Shown in pieces: positions 32,032 through 38,736 of a DNA stretch of 38,736 nt. Location: positions 1 to 38,736 of the forward strand of contig JACMNQ010000004.1 in assembly GCA_014378465.1 (NCBI GenBank), written 5' to 3'. The translations under genes and the position numbers were made by a program. The notes beneath the pieces are model-generated. The model saw nothing but the letters and a program-made list of their open reading frames with translations. It was not told the origin of the DNA and made no database searches. The number at the start of each line of letters is the position of its first letter. The first letter of the stretch is position 1. This DNA is from Oligoflexia bacterium (lineage in GTDB: Bacteria > Bdellovibrionota > UBA1018).

Positions 32032-33075
32032 ATGCTCGCTCAGGGACCCCTCTATTCACTTTTTTCAGCCGCGCTTTTTGGCGTCTCTCCCGCTCTTGCA
32101 AAACTCGTCATCGGCGACATGTCGCCCGTTCTGCTGGCCGGGTTGCTCTATCTGGGATCCGGACTTGGGCTCCAACTTCTCCTCTTCTGGCAGCGGCAGA
32201 AAACCTGGAGTGCACTGCGTGGACTCGCGCTTCATCAAAAACTGAAGCTCGCCGGAGCAGTCGTCTGTGGAGGAATTCTGGCGCCGCTCTGCCTGACCTT
32301 CGGTATTCAGACCGGGACGGCGTTCGAAGTATCCCTCCTTCTCAACCTTGAGACGGTCGCCACCACTTTGATCGCGTGGTTGATTTTTCACGAATACATC
32401 GGTCCAAGAGTCTGGACCGGGAAAGTTCTACTTCTCGTCGGAGCGGGCATCATCACTCTGCAACCGCATCTCGGCTTCGTTTTTTCAAGATCAGCACTCC
32501 TCATTTTAGGTGCCTGCCTCTTCTGGGGAATTGACAATAACCTGACACGAGACGTTGAAGATCTCCCGCCTACCGTACTCGCCAGCATCAAAGGTTGGGG
32601 CGCAGGCACTTTCAATACCGCTCTTGCATTCGCACTCGGGAGCAAGCTCGTCAGTCCGGCGCAGGTCGCGGGCAGTCTGTCCATCGGAGCGCTGAGCTAT
32701 GGGGTCAGCCTGGTGCTTTTCGTCAAAGCACTGCGAGAGATTGGTTCAGCGCGCGCAAGTACGTATTTCGCTGCCGGTCCATTTTTCGGGATGGTCGCGG
32801 CTTTATTTTTCCTGGGTGAGCACCCTTCGAGCTTTCAATGGCTTTCCGCGGTTTTCATGGCAGCCGGACTCTGGGCCCTCTATGGGGAGCGCCATTCCCA
32901 TGTGCATCAACATGAGCCCTTGCGACACAGCCATGCCCATACTCACGACGAACACCATCAGCACACTCACGATGGCAGTGAAGGACCCGAGCCACACACT
33001 CACGAACATCACCACGATCCTCTGACACATGCGCACGCGCACTCTCCTGACATCCATCATCGGCACGGACACTGA
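32032..33075 (+). CDS. EamA/DMT-family transporter with His-rich C-terminal tail
   Basis: A 347-residue protein: ten hydrophobic helices in two EamA repeats (first LYSLFSAALFGVSPALAKL, second ALLILGACLFWGIDNNLTRD), followed from about residue 285 by a cytoplasmic or periplasmic tail with about 24 His (HSHVHQHEPLRHSHAHTHD; ending PDIHHRHGH). Tails of this kind are seen in relatives and point to metal sensing or transport. GAGGGG precedes the ATG. It diverges from the His-rich secreted protein, and both may respond to the same metal. The substrate is unknown. Confidence 0.88.
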   Translation: MLAQGPLYSLFSAALFGVSPALAKLVIGDMSPVLLAGLLYLGSGLGLQLLLFWQRQKTWSALRGLALHQKLKLAGAVVCGGILAPLCLTFGIQTGTAFEVSLLLNLETVATTLIAWLIFHEYIGPRVWTGKVLLLVGAGIITLQPHLGFVFSRSALLILGACLFWGIDNNLTRDVEDLPPTVLASIKGWGAGTFNTALAFALGSKLVSPAQVAGSLSIGALSYGVSLVLFVKALREIGSARASTYFAAGPFFGMVAALFFLGEHPSSFQWLSAVFMAAGLWALYGERHSHVHQHEPLRHSHAHTHDEHHQHTHDGSEGPEPHTHEHHHDPLTHAHAHSPDIHHRHGH

Positions 33076-33094
33076 TGATGGCAGCCGTTTTTTT
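33054..33094 (+). terminator. Putative intrinsic terminator at the end of the EamA gene
   Basis: CCATCATC (33054-33061), a 12-base loop, GATGATGG (33074-33081), then GCCG and a run of seven T (33088-33094). The stem overlaps the last codons and stop of the gene. An alternative shorter stem (CGGC/GCCG) ends directly at the T-run. Confidence 0.5.
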
Positions 33095-33192
33095 CTCACT
33101 CATTGACCCTTGCTTGTTACCGCTGTAACTTCGGGCCTCCCCTTCACAACCCTCGTAAACTCCTGAAAAATTCAAACTTTGGAGATGCTTAG

Positions 33193-34086
33193 ATGACTTC
33201 TTTCAGCTTCGTTCTGCCTGCCCTGTCGCTTTTGGCATTGACGTCTCAGTCGGGCTTCTGCGCCGAAAACAAGCTCCACCCTGAAGTGATCGAGAAACTT
33301 ACCGGCGTCTCAGGAAAGATGGATGCCAAGGAACCGGTCTTCAAGATTTCTTACCCCAGAAAAGACCTGAAAGTGAAAACTGCTGGAGTCACGATGACCC
33401 CTGGAATGGGGCTGACGGCCTGGACCGCATTCACCCCGATGAAAGGTGAAGTGATGGCGATGGGAGATATCGTCATGACGGAAGACCAGGTCAACCCGGT
33501 CATGAGCGTGGCTCTGGAGAACGGATTGGAAGTGACGGCACTTCATAATCACTTCTTCTACGATTCTCCCAAGGTCATGTTCATGCACATCGGCGGAATG
33601 GGGCCAGAAGAGAAGATCGCAGCTGCAGTGGGAAAGGTGTTCGCCACTTTGAAATCGACCGCGCAAACCAAGCCACAGTTTGAGCAAGCTGATCTTGACC
33701 CGTCAAAGACAACGCTCAATCCGCAGCCTGTGACCGACGTTCTCGGTCATCCCGGAGAACTGAAAGACGGCATCCTCAAGGTGACCATCGGTGCGAAAAC
33801 AAAGATGATGGGTGCCGAGATGGGCAATGCCATGGGAGTCAATACCTGGGCAGCTTTCGTCGGGAGTGATGAAAAGTCGTTGGTAGATGGTGATTTTGCG
33901 ATGAAAGAAAATGAACTCCAGGGCGTTCTCAAAGCTTTGAGAACCGCGAAGATCAACGTCGTCGCAATTCACAATCACATGACCAACGAGAACCCCAGGA
34001 TCATCTTCCTTCATTTCTGGGGTGTGGGATCCACCGTTGAACTGGCCCGAGGCTTGAAAGCGGCGCTGACGACCCAAGGCAAATAA
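33193..34086 (+). CDS. DUF1259 (LppY/LpqO-like) secreted protein
   Basis: A 297-residue protein with a signal sequence ending near GFCAEN. Two repeats of the DUF1259 domain are visible. The first has MTPGMGLTAWTAFTPMKGEV, EVTALHNHFFYDSPKVMFMH and GMGPEEKIAAAVG. The second has AMGVNTWAAFVGSDEK, INVVAIHNHMTNENPRIIFL and GVGSTVELARGL. Each repeat carries a conserved HNH(F/M) pair plus Met residues, which suggests a metal site. The family's biochemical role is unknown. Its 3' end lies close to the convergent ars operon. A GGAGATG-type ribosome site stands before the start. Confidence 0.9.
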   Translation: MTSFSFVLPALSLLALTSQSGFCAENKLHPEVIEKLTGVSGKMDAKEPVFKISYPRKDLKVKTAGVTMTPGMGLTAWTAFTPMKGEVMAMGDIVMTEDQVNPVMSVALENGLEVTALHNHFFYDSPKVMFMHIGGMGPEEKIAAAVGKVFATLKSTAQTKPQFEQADLDPSKTTLNPQPVTDVLGHPGELKDGILKVTIGAKTKMMGAEMGNAMGVNTWAAFVGSDEKSLVDGDFAMKENELQGVLKALRTAKINVVAIHNHMTNENPRIIFLHFWGVGSTVELARGLKAALTTQGK

Positions 34087-34156
34087 ACCCGGTGCCACTT
34101 GGATCGGCATTGCCTTCATCCTTGGAATCGTGGTCCTGTTCGCTTCCCACTGCAGA

Positions 34157-34405
34157 TCAATGAAGGCCGAAATAGTCCAGCCCGTCTGGAAACTCAGGCT
34201 CAAGCTCTTCAATAGCCTTTGAATGATTCCGGGAGACATCGATCCCAATCTCCCTGAGAAACCTTACGGCGTTGGGATTCATTTTACCACTTGGGACGGA
34301 ACCCGCACTCCGTACATCTGCCTGGTGGCCGCGAATCCGTCTGGCAAGCCCCTCCGCGAGGAGACTCCGGGCCGAATAGAACACACACAGAAAAAGTATC
34401 TTCAT
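34157..34405 (-). pseudogene. arsC: Truncated low-molecular-weight-phosphatase-type arsenate reductase
   Basis: An 82-codon reading with the N-terminal half of a thioredoxin-type ArsC/LMW phosphatase: [20 protein letters not shown] contains the C-x5-R catalytic loop, and AGSVPSGKMNPNAVRFLREI follows. The C-terminal half, including the usual DPxxW/later Cys and Asp region, is missing. After DYFGLH the reading stops, and none of the three frames in the next 70 bases continues the fold. In the catalytic loop Tyr-Ser replaces the usual Asn-Ser. Its ATG overlaps the ACR3 stop, so it is the last gene of the ars operon, cut off by a deletion. Activity is unlikely. Confidence 0.7.
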
Positions 34406-35448
34406 ACTGTGACCTCGGCTGGATAACAGACGGTTCTGATTCTCCTGGCTACATGAACCAGAGCCAGCAGGACCGGAACTTCGACCAACGGACCGATGAC
34501 GGTGGCAAATGCGATTCCGTGTGCAATCCCGAAGGTGGAAATCGCGACGGCGATCGCGAGTTCGAAGTTGTTGCTCGCCGCGGTGAAAGAAAGCGTCACC
34601 GACCTGGAATAGTCAGCTCCCACTTTCTTGCTGAGGAAAAATGAGACGAGGAACATGATGATGAAGTAGACAGCGAGCGGAATCGCGATTCTGATCACAT
34701 CAAAGGGCAGCTTGATGATCTGTTCACCCTTCAGTGAAAACATCAGACCGATGGTCAACAGAAGAAAGATCAGAGTCAGCGGCGATACTCTCGGCAGAAA
34801 ATTTGATTTTAACCACACTTCACCCTTCCTCGAGATCAGGACCTTTCGTGTCAGAAAACCGCTGATCAGGGGAATTCCCAGATAGATGAATACCGCCCGC
34901 GCGATATCCACGATGGAAAAATGAACGACAAGGGATTCCAGGCCAAAGATGCCCGGAAGCACCGTCATGAAAAACCATGCGTACAAAGGGAAGAAGAGGA
35001 TCTGAAAGATGGAATTGAAAGCCACGAGTCCCGCACAGTACTCCCGGTTCCCTTCTGCCAGATCATTCCAGACGATCACCATCGCAATGCAACGAGCGAG
35101 GCCGATCAAGATCAGTCCCATCATGTAGTCTGGATGGTCTCTCAAGAAGAGAACGGCGAGACCAAACATGAGGAAGGGGCCAATGACCCAGTTCTGAATC
35201 AGGGAGAGGCCCAGAACTCTTTTATCTCTGAAGACTTCTCCGATCTTCTCATACCTGACCTTCGTCAAGGGAGGATACATCATGATGATGAGGCCCAGAG
35301 CGAGCGGCAAAGAGGTGGACCCGTAGTTCATGGACCCAAGAACCTGACTCCAGGCTGGAACTGCAACTCCGAGCGCTACCCCCGTCATCATCGCGAGCAC
35401 GATCCACAGAGTCAGGAAGCGGTCCAGGAATGAAAGTTTCTTTTCCAT
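34402..35448 (-). CDS. acr3: ACR3-family arsenite efflux permease
   Basis: A 348-residue inner-membrane protein with about ten helices of the bile-acid:Na+ symporter/ACR3 superfamily. The signature [20 protein letters not shown] contains the essential Cys of ACR3 in helix 4, and the C-terminal [20 protein letters not shown] is the second family motif. It exports arsenite with proton exchange. ATG 35448 is used, four bases after the stop of the arsI-like gene, in TAAGGAGATG. The Shine-Dalgarno bases touch the start codon, so reinitiation by terminating ribosomes is likely. Its stop overlaps arsC. Confidence 0.93.
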   Translation of the reverse strand: MEKKLSFLDRFLTLWIVLAMMTGVALGVAVPAWSQVLGSMNYGSTSLPLALGLIIMMYPPLTKVRYEKIGEVFRDKRVLGLSLIQNWVIGPFLMFGLAVLFLRDHPDYMMGLILIGLARCIAMVIVWNDLAEGNREYCAGLVAFNSIFQILFFPLYAWFFMTVLPGIFGLESLVVHFSIVDIARAVFIYLGIPLISGFLTRKVLISRKGEVWLKSNFLPRVSPLTLIFLLLTIGLMFSLKGEQIIKLPFDVIRIAIPLAVYFIIMFLVSFFLSKKVGADYSRSVTLSFTAASNNFELAIAVAISTFGIAHGIAFATVIGPLVEVPVLLALVHVARRIRTVCYPAEVTV

Positions 35449-35452
35449 CTCC

Positions 35453-35740
35453 TTACCCACAGCACGAGGGTTCACCCTCATCGTAAACGCCAAGATCCGC
35501 TTTTTTGAGACGCTCCGTGATCTCAGTCAACTCGCCTTCATGCTCAACTTGAATTCCCACGTGATTGACTCCGACTTCTTCACTGCGGGTTGAGATGGCA
35601 AAATTGAGCCTGGGGTCTTCAAGCAGCCACTTTACGTAATCTGCCTTCTGTTTGACGGGCTTTTGTCCAAAAAGGGTGGAATAGAACTGGATTGACCGCT
35701 CAAGATCTTTCATTCCGACATGCATATGGAATCGTTTCAT
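35453..35740 (-). CDS. Truncated ArsI/CadI-type glyoxalase-fold protein
   Basis: A 95-residue protein matching the first two thirds of ArsI/CadI metalloenzymes: [20 protein letters not shown] (first metal-type His), NHVGIQVE (second His), then [10 protein letters not shown]. The Cys-Cys pair that binds trivalent arsenic in ArsI is there, but the protein stops right after it. The last strand, with the third metal ligand (Glu), is missing. It may thus bind arsenic or metal without C-As lyase activity. It is one base from the arsR stop and four bases before ACR3, in a compact operon. Whether this is decay or a shortened binding protein cannot be told from sequence. Confidence 0.75.
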   Translation of the reverse strand: MKRFHMHVGMKDLERSIQFYSTLFGQKPVKQKADYVKWLLEDPRLNFAISTRSEEVGVNHVGIQVEHEGELTEITERLKKADLGVYDEGEPSCCG

Positions 35741-35741
35741 T

Positions 35742-36077
35742 TCAGCACTTCCCTTCGCTACAGCCTTTAAGTTTTGACTTGGACTTCTTCACTTCTCTGA
35801 CGCAGCAATTTTCCTTTAAAAATTCAATCAGGCTTTCGATGAGATCCGTATTCGCAAAGTAAGTGATCGAACGACCACTTTTCCTTGAAGTGACGAGGCT
35901 CGCTTTACTCATGTGTGAGAGGTGAAAAGAAAGCGTATTGTCCGGAATCTGGAGCTCTTCCGCAATTTTTCCGGGGACAAGGCCGTCGGCTCCGTATTCG
36001 ATCAGGAGCTTGAAAACCCGCAGACGAGTCTCCTGAGAAAGGGAGGCGAACGCTTCAAGAATTTCAAATACTTCCAT
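35742..36077 (-). CDS. arsR: ArsR arsenic-responsive repressor
   Basis: A 111-residue winged-helix repressor. It begins LEAFASLSQETRLRVFKLLI, the recognition region is IPDNTLSFHLSHMSKASLV, and the wing is SRKSGRSITYF. The inducer cysteines lie at the C terminus: ENCCVREV plus GCSEGKC. This resembles the Acidithiobacillus ferrooxidans type, which uses a Cys pair and a later Cys rather than the ELCVCDL motif. It heads the operon arsR, arsI-like, ACR3, arsC and should repress it via the palindrome at 36084-36112. No clear ribosome site precedes its ATG. Confidence 0.92.
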   Translation of the reverse strand: MEVFEILEAFASLSQETRLRVFKLLIEYGADGLVPGKIAEELQIPDNTLSFHLSHMSKASLVTSRKSGRSITYFANTDLIESLIEFLKENCCVREVKKSKSKLKGCSEGKC

Positions 36078-36083
36078 ACTTCT

Positions 36084-36112
36084 AGAATAATTGAATAATA
36101 GTTACCCGTCAA
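36084..36112 (-). promoter_or_regulatory. ars operon promoter with ArsR-type operator
   Basis: On the minus strand, TTGACG (36112-36107), 17 bases, TATTCT (36089-36084). The TATTATTCAATTATTC stretch overlapping spacer and -10 resembles the operator before the 2763 gene (TTGAATAATTGAAT). The arsR ATG begins seven bases after the -10 box, again predicting a leaderless mRNA. Confidence 0.65.
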
Positions 36113-36194
36113 AGGCTTGTTGTGTCCCATGTATTCATGGATCATTTCAAGCATCAGTCAAACCAGCCCCGGCTCCTGTATGGAGTAGCCCCCT

Positions 36195-36424
36195 ATGCCG
36201 ACTGAAAGCATGGCAAATACCTCAGGAAACAAGGACAAGCACACGTCGCTTGACTCCGGCGAATCAAGAAACGACTCAATGCCGCCGAGAACGGTCTGCC
36301 TGACGATCAGGACTGTTCCGAACTTTTGAACGTCGTTGCCTCCTGCAGAGGTGCATTGACTGGTCTCCTGCCTGAACTCCTTGAAGGCCACGTGCTGACA
36401 GTCATCAAGGCCCACCTGAAATGA
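36195..36424 (+). pseudogene. RcnR/FrmR/CsoR-family metal repressor, frameshifted
   Basis: Read in one frame to about 36251 and then in another from 36254, the sequence gives a whole RcnR/FrmR-type repressor. The parts are SGNKDKHTSL, then LRRIKKRLNAAENGLPDDQD, then CSELLNVVASCRGALTGLLP with ELLEGHV. The ligand Cys (position 35 type) and His (position 60 type) are present. One base is missing (or two extra) near 36245-36258. GGAG precedes ATG 36195. Its stop overlaps the ATG of the next reading (ATGA). Since that one resembles the end of an RcnA/NicO nickel-cobalt exporter, an rcnR-rcnA-like pair is implied. Confidence 0.7.
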
Positions 36425-36648
36425 CCAACGGACTCAGCAAGTTTTGCTTTCCCGCCGCGATGGCACTGGAATTCAGCCTGGGTCTCGCAATATCTCTGGT
36501 TGGAATTGGACTCAGCGTGGTCAGCGGCCTGAGTCAACTTTCACATATGGGAAGATTTGCCAAAATCACGAAGCTTGCAACCCTCGTGAGTGCCGCGTTG
36601 GTCTTTGTCTCAGTGATCTTCGCGCTTTATATCGCTCACACCGGATAG
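36421..36648 (+). pseudogene. C-terminal remnant of an RcnA/NicO-type nickel/cobalt exporter
   Basis: A 75-codon reading with two hydrophobic helices: CFPAAMALEFSLGLAISLVG and, after a basic loop, LATLVSAALVFVSVIFALYI. The FPAA...FSLGLA...VGIGL pattern matches the last helices of NicO/RcnA exporters, but the N-terminal two thirds with the His-rich loop is absent. It starts exactly inside the stop of the regulator remnant (ATGA), so an internal deletion of the transporter gene is likely. It could still make a small membrane protein. Function as an exporter is improbable. Confidence 0.5.
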
Positions 36649-36719
36649 GCTGACCAGTTGGTTTGCCACGAGAAAGGATTCCTGTTGCTTAGATTCGCGA
36701 ATGGCCTTTCAATATCCGG

Positions 36720-37178
36720 ATGGAACAAACTACCAACCCTGCCTTCGTGAACCCGTCGCCTGCCAGTAAAGAAGTCCTCGCCTGCCTGAGCAAGTGCTTT
36801 CAGTCTGAAATGGCCGGCATCATGCGCTACCTTCACTACTCCTTCATGATCATGGGGCACAACCGGATCCCGATTCAGAAATGGTTTCGTGACCAGGCCA
36901 CGGAGAGCACTGATCACGCGGTCATCATCGGTGAGAAAATCACTTCACTGGGTGGACATCCTCCCATGATCAGTTCGACCATCGAAGAGACTCATCAGCA
37001 CAACGTTCACACCATTCTGATTGAGAGTCTGAAATTTGAACTTGAGACGCTGGAGTCCTACAAAGAACTCGTTCGACTTGCCGGAGACGACATTGCCCTC
37101 GAAGAACTTGCCCGCGAATTTGTACGAACTGAAACTGAGCACGTGGATGAAGTACGTAAAATGCTTCGGCACGGTTAA
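36720..37178 (+). CDS. bfr: Bacterioferritin/ferritin-like iron storage protein
   Basis: A 152-residue four-helix protein of the bacterioferritin type. Helix A has QSEMAGIMRYLHYSFMIMGH with the first Glu ligand. Helix B has FRDQATESTDHAVIIGEKI with the Glu-x-x-His pair. Helix C has ESLKFELETLESYKELV, and helix D has REFVRTETEHVDEVRKML with the second Glu/His set. The di-iron site therefore looks complete. It would oxidise and store iron, limiting Fenton chemistry in a metal-stressed cell. The start has no strong ribosome site (ATATCCGG), so the exact start is slightly uncertain. It stands alone after the rcn-like remnants. Confidence 0.9.
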   Translation: MEQTTNPAFVNPSPASKEVLACLSKCFQSEMAGIMRYLHYSFMIMGHNRIPIQKWFRDQATESTDHAVIIGEKITSLGGHPPMISSTIEETHQHNVHTILIESLKFELETLESYKELVRLAGDDIALEELAREFVRTETEHVDEVRKMLRHG

Positions 37179-37184
37179 CTGAGT

Positions 37185-37220
37185 CAGGTACCGGCAGGTC
37201 CGTGCGGGACCCGCTACCTG
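37185..37220. repeat. Inverted repeat after bacterioferritin gene
   Basis: CAGGTA (37185-37190) and TACCTG (37215-37220) enclose the small palindrome GCGGG-A-CCCGC. It begins seven bases past the stop of the bacterioferritin gene. It may be a transcript-end hairpin, but no T-run follows. Confidence 0.35.
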
Positions 37221-37537
37221 GGAACGCAAAACCGGCAGACGGCCGCCCCTTTCGCGATACCGCTCTCGAGTTTGACGCTCATGCCAGTGGCATTCTCCAT
37301 GAAGCGCAAGAAGCACATTCGAAAACCACGAATACTGTCTCGGGAAATCCTCCTGACCCTTCGAATCGACATGAGTCAGGTGAGAGGCAAGCTCATCGAG
37401 AGTGGATCCCTCGACACGGCCACCAGGCAATTCAGGGCTTTCCTCCGCTTCTCATGGGTCATCTCATCCTTCTCCTCTGGGCAGGAGCGCTTGCGAAAAA
37501 GTTGGAAGTCACTCCTCATGACCCAGTAATTCCAGAA
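37221..37537. other. Gene-poor stretch, possible remnants
   Basis: About 317 bases. Open readings on both strands exist but none has a family match I trust. A minus-strand segment near 37240-37330 reads like the end of a small Cys-containing domain (ATGMSVKLESGIAKGAAVCR) but has no start or ribosome site that I can defend. The region probably holds fragments of lost genes. Confidence 0.4.
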
Positions 37538-37723
37538 ATGAAATCCTTATTGACCTTCTTCGTGATGGGGACAAATGTCATCGGCGCCTTTCATTCCGTA
37601 CAGGCCGCTCCAGCAACGAAGACACACACAGTTGTGATTGAAGGGATGAAATACATTCCTGAAAATCTCACCGTTGCCAGGGGAGGCACGGTTCAAAGTG
37701 AACTCGCGCTGATCACAAAATAG
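37538..37723 (+). pseudogene. Truncated cupredoxin (plastocyanin-like)
   Basis: A 61-codon reading: signal sequence to about HSVQAAPAT, then THTVVIEGMKYIPENLTVAR and GGTV, which is the first strand pair of a plastocyanin/azurin-type cupredoxin (usually followed by V-x-W-x-N-x-D). After GGTV the sequence turns to SELALITK and stops. All copper ligands (His, Cys, His, Met of the later strands) are missing. It therefore looks like a 3'-truncated gene. An AT-rich stretch follows directly, which may mark the deletion joint. Confidence 0.65.
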
Positions 37724-37901
37724 AGACAGTTTAATAATTCTTAATTTATTTTAATTATTATAAACATTTGATTATATTATAGTTTTATTATTTTTAGGCA
37801 TATTTTGGTCGTTTGAATGATCACAAAACTTGACGTATTGAGTCATATCTGAGATCCTTGTTTTAGCAGAACGAGTCATTCGTTCTCAAAAAGGAGTCAG
37901 T
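37724..37901. other. AT-rich intergenic region with upstream hairpin
   Basis: 178 bases; the part 37729-37798 is almost pure A/T (TTAATAATTCTTAATTTATT and similar), very unlike the rest of the window. It likely holds the promoter of the lipoprotein gene, but no single -35/-10 pair stands out. Confidence 0.55.
37868..37886 (+). promoter_or_regulatory. Perfect 7-bp inverted repeat just before the lipoprotein ribosome site
   Basis: AGAACGA, five bases (GTCAT), TCGTTCT, ending six bases before AAGGAG. It could be an operator or a hairpin in the mRNA leader. Its place next to a lipoprotein/TIGR02147 gene pair makes regulation by the TIGR02147 protein an attractive but untested idea. Confidence 0.45.
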
Positions 37902-38552
37902 ATGTATCCAGTGATGAAGAGTTCAGCTTTGACCGCTAGTTTGGCAATCGTAGCCCTTCTCTCAGCCTCAGGATGTGGCAAACCCAGCTCCACGACCCCG
38001 CAGGTGAGCATTCAGATGACGAATTCTGCCCTCGCTTACAATTGGTCAAACCTCCTGTTTCCGAATGCCTACGCCGCCCTTCCGGGAGTCAGCAAAGTCA
38101 CTCTTTGCTTCAAGCGGTTGCGCTTCAAAGCGGTTGAGGGCGCTGAAACGAATGAATCCGAAAAAGCTGGCTCCAGTGACAACGTGGACTTCAGTCCGGG
38201 CGAGATCACCCTTTCCTCAACCGGTGACACGAGCATTGGCTCGGTCAAAGTGCCTGCCGGCAGCTACCGACGGATTGAATTTGATCTTGAAAAGAACTGT
38301 CCCGGGGCTGCAACTGGAAACAGCGTGCAGATCTGGAGCAGCTCCAACTCCACGGCGACTCCGGACTTCGTCACCCAGGAGCGGGTCACTGTGAAATTCT
38401 TCGGCACCTTCTCAGCAGGCGCCGACGGGCAGATCGTGAACCTCGGAGTGGCAAATATTCTTTCAGCACTCACCCAGGTTGCCACTGGCTCAGACATCAA
38501 ACTCAAACTTGAGGATGTGTCAGTCAAGGGCGTCCTGGCTGAAAAGAAATGA
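37902..38552 (+). CDS. Small lipoprotein paired with a TIGR02147 gene
   Basis: A 216-residue protein with a signal sequence and lipobox LSASGC (Cys-25). The mature part looks like a beta-sandwich: VSKVTLCFKRLRFKAV, a polar loop, VDFSPGEITLSSTGDTSIGS, KVPAGSYRRIEFDLEKNC, and VNLGVANILSALTQV. It resembles DUF4382-type secreted domains but I would not name the family. AAAAAGGAG precedes the ATG. The following TIGR02147 gene starts five bases after its stop. Pairs of a lipoprotein and a TIGR02147 regulator occur repeatedly in Bdellovibrio relatives as far as I recall. Confidence 0.8.
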   Translation: MYPVMKSSALTASLAIVALLSASGCGKPSSTTPQVSIQMTNSALAYNWSNLLFPNAYAALPGVSKVTLCFKRLRFKAVEGAETNESEKAGSSDNVDFSPGEITLSSTGDTSIGSVKVPAGSYRRIEFDLEKNCPGAATGNSVQIWSSSNSTATPDFVTQERVTVKFFGTFSAGADGQIVNLGVANILSALTQVATGSDIKLKLEDVSVKGVLAEKK

Positions 38553-38557
38553 ACTGA

Positions 38558-38736
38558 ATGTCAAAGCCTGACATCCACAGCTATCACGATCACTTGAAGT
38601 TCCTGGAAGACTGGCTCGCTTACCTGAAAGCGAGCCAGTCTGGACTTTCACTTCGGTCTCTGGCTGTTCAGGCAAAACTGTCGAGTGGGTACCTGCCCAT
38701 GGTGCTTTCCGGTCAAAGAATTCTCTCAGACAAAGC
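38558..38736 (+). CDS. TIGR02147-family protein (partial, runs off the window)
   Basis: The first 59 residues of a TIGR02147 protein: SYHDHLKFLEDWLAYLKAS, then GLSLRSLAVQAKLSSGYLP and MVLSGQRILSDK. This is the family's N-terminal helix-turn-helix-like signature (Y-x-D-x-R-x-F-L ... S-x-R ... L-x-x-V-L-x-G-x-R). The family is nearly confined to Bdellovibrionota and Fibrobacteres and is thought to regulate transcription. It follows the lipoprotein by five bases and must be cotranscribed with it. The C-terminal part lies beyond 38736. Confidence 0.85.
   Translation, partial: MSKPDIHSYHDHLKFLEDWLAYLKASQSGLSLRSLAVQAKLSSGYLPMVLSGQRILSDK

Noticed and set aside
32881..33075. CRISPR-like or tandem DNA repeat in the CAT/CAC-rich stretch
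   Set aside because: The repetition is due to His codons of the EamA tail; there are no regular repeat and spacer units.
37272..37529. 85-codon basic reading (MTLMPVAFSMKRKK...)
   Set aside because: Overlaps other frames, no family or ribosome site; kept only as part of the remnant region.
37202..37723. 173-codon reading across the gene-poor stretch
   Set aside because: Only the last 61 codons (from 37538) show a signal sequence and cupredoxin similarity; the upstream part has no coding character.

Overview
The window (about 38.7 kb, G+C near 50%) reads as chromosomal accessory DNA of a Gram-negative bacterium of the Bdellovibrionota type. The clearest taxonomic hint is the last gene, a TIGR02147-family protein. 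This family is typical of Bdellovibrio relatives and Fibrobacteres, and here it directly follows a small lipoprotein. Many outer-membrane barrels, lipoproteins and TolC-like proteins confirm a double-membrane cell. I see no tRNA, rRNA or CRISPR array.

Layout. (1) 1-690: remains of a DDE integrase gene. (2) 0.7-6.6 kb: small sulfur/redox membrane proteins (DUF2243, DUF302, two DUF2892) diverge from an ArsR-rhodanese regulator, a CcdA-thioredoxin fusion and a DsrE-like periplasmic protein. They are followed by a SelD-type FAD oxidoreductase and a small membrane protein. (3) 6.9-8.2 kb: an intact mntH. (4) 8.3-13.4 kb: a corridor of decay with disrupted YeiH, YgaP, YgaV-like ArsR, TauE/SafE and TIGR04325 methyltransferase genes. 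An intact lipoprotein and an acyltransferase lie among them. (5) 13.5-26.5 kb: a large, apparently intact copper regulon built around one divergent control region at 19.2-19.35 kb. Two sigma70-like promoters there each carry a CsoR-type G/C-tract palindrome between -35 and -10. The leftward operon encodes a TolC-like protein, three unassigned secreted proteins, CsoR and a five-haem lipoprotein. The rightward operon encodes a HVHP-motif protein, YceI, a haem-barrel fusion, a two-domain multicopper oxidase, a second barrel, a Met-rich protein, CopC and CopD. (6) 26.6-33.1 kb: a heavy-metal RND efflux operon with an unusually small adaptor, a His-rich secreted protein, and a divergent EamA transporter with a His-rich tail. 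(7) 33.2-36.1 kb: a DUF1259 protein and an ars operon (arsR, truncated arsI-like, ACR3, truncated arsC). (8) 36.2-38.7 kb: remnants of an RcnR/FrmR-type regulator and an RcnA-type transporter, a bacterioferritin, a truncated cupredoxin, and the lipoprotein/TIGR02147 pair.

Together this is a metal- and sulfur-stress island: copper sensing, oxidation and export, RND efflux, arsenite export, Mn uptake and iron storage, with sulfur-trafficking modules at the left. The middle is intact and tightly coupled (many ATGA overlaps), while both flanks hold broken genes. The least described part is the CsoR-controlled leftward operon, which couples a pentahaem lipoprotein to three secreted proteins of unknown function. 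A second notable pattern is that three repressor-type promoters place the start codon only 6-7 bases after the -10 box, which suggests leaderless mRNAs.
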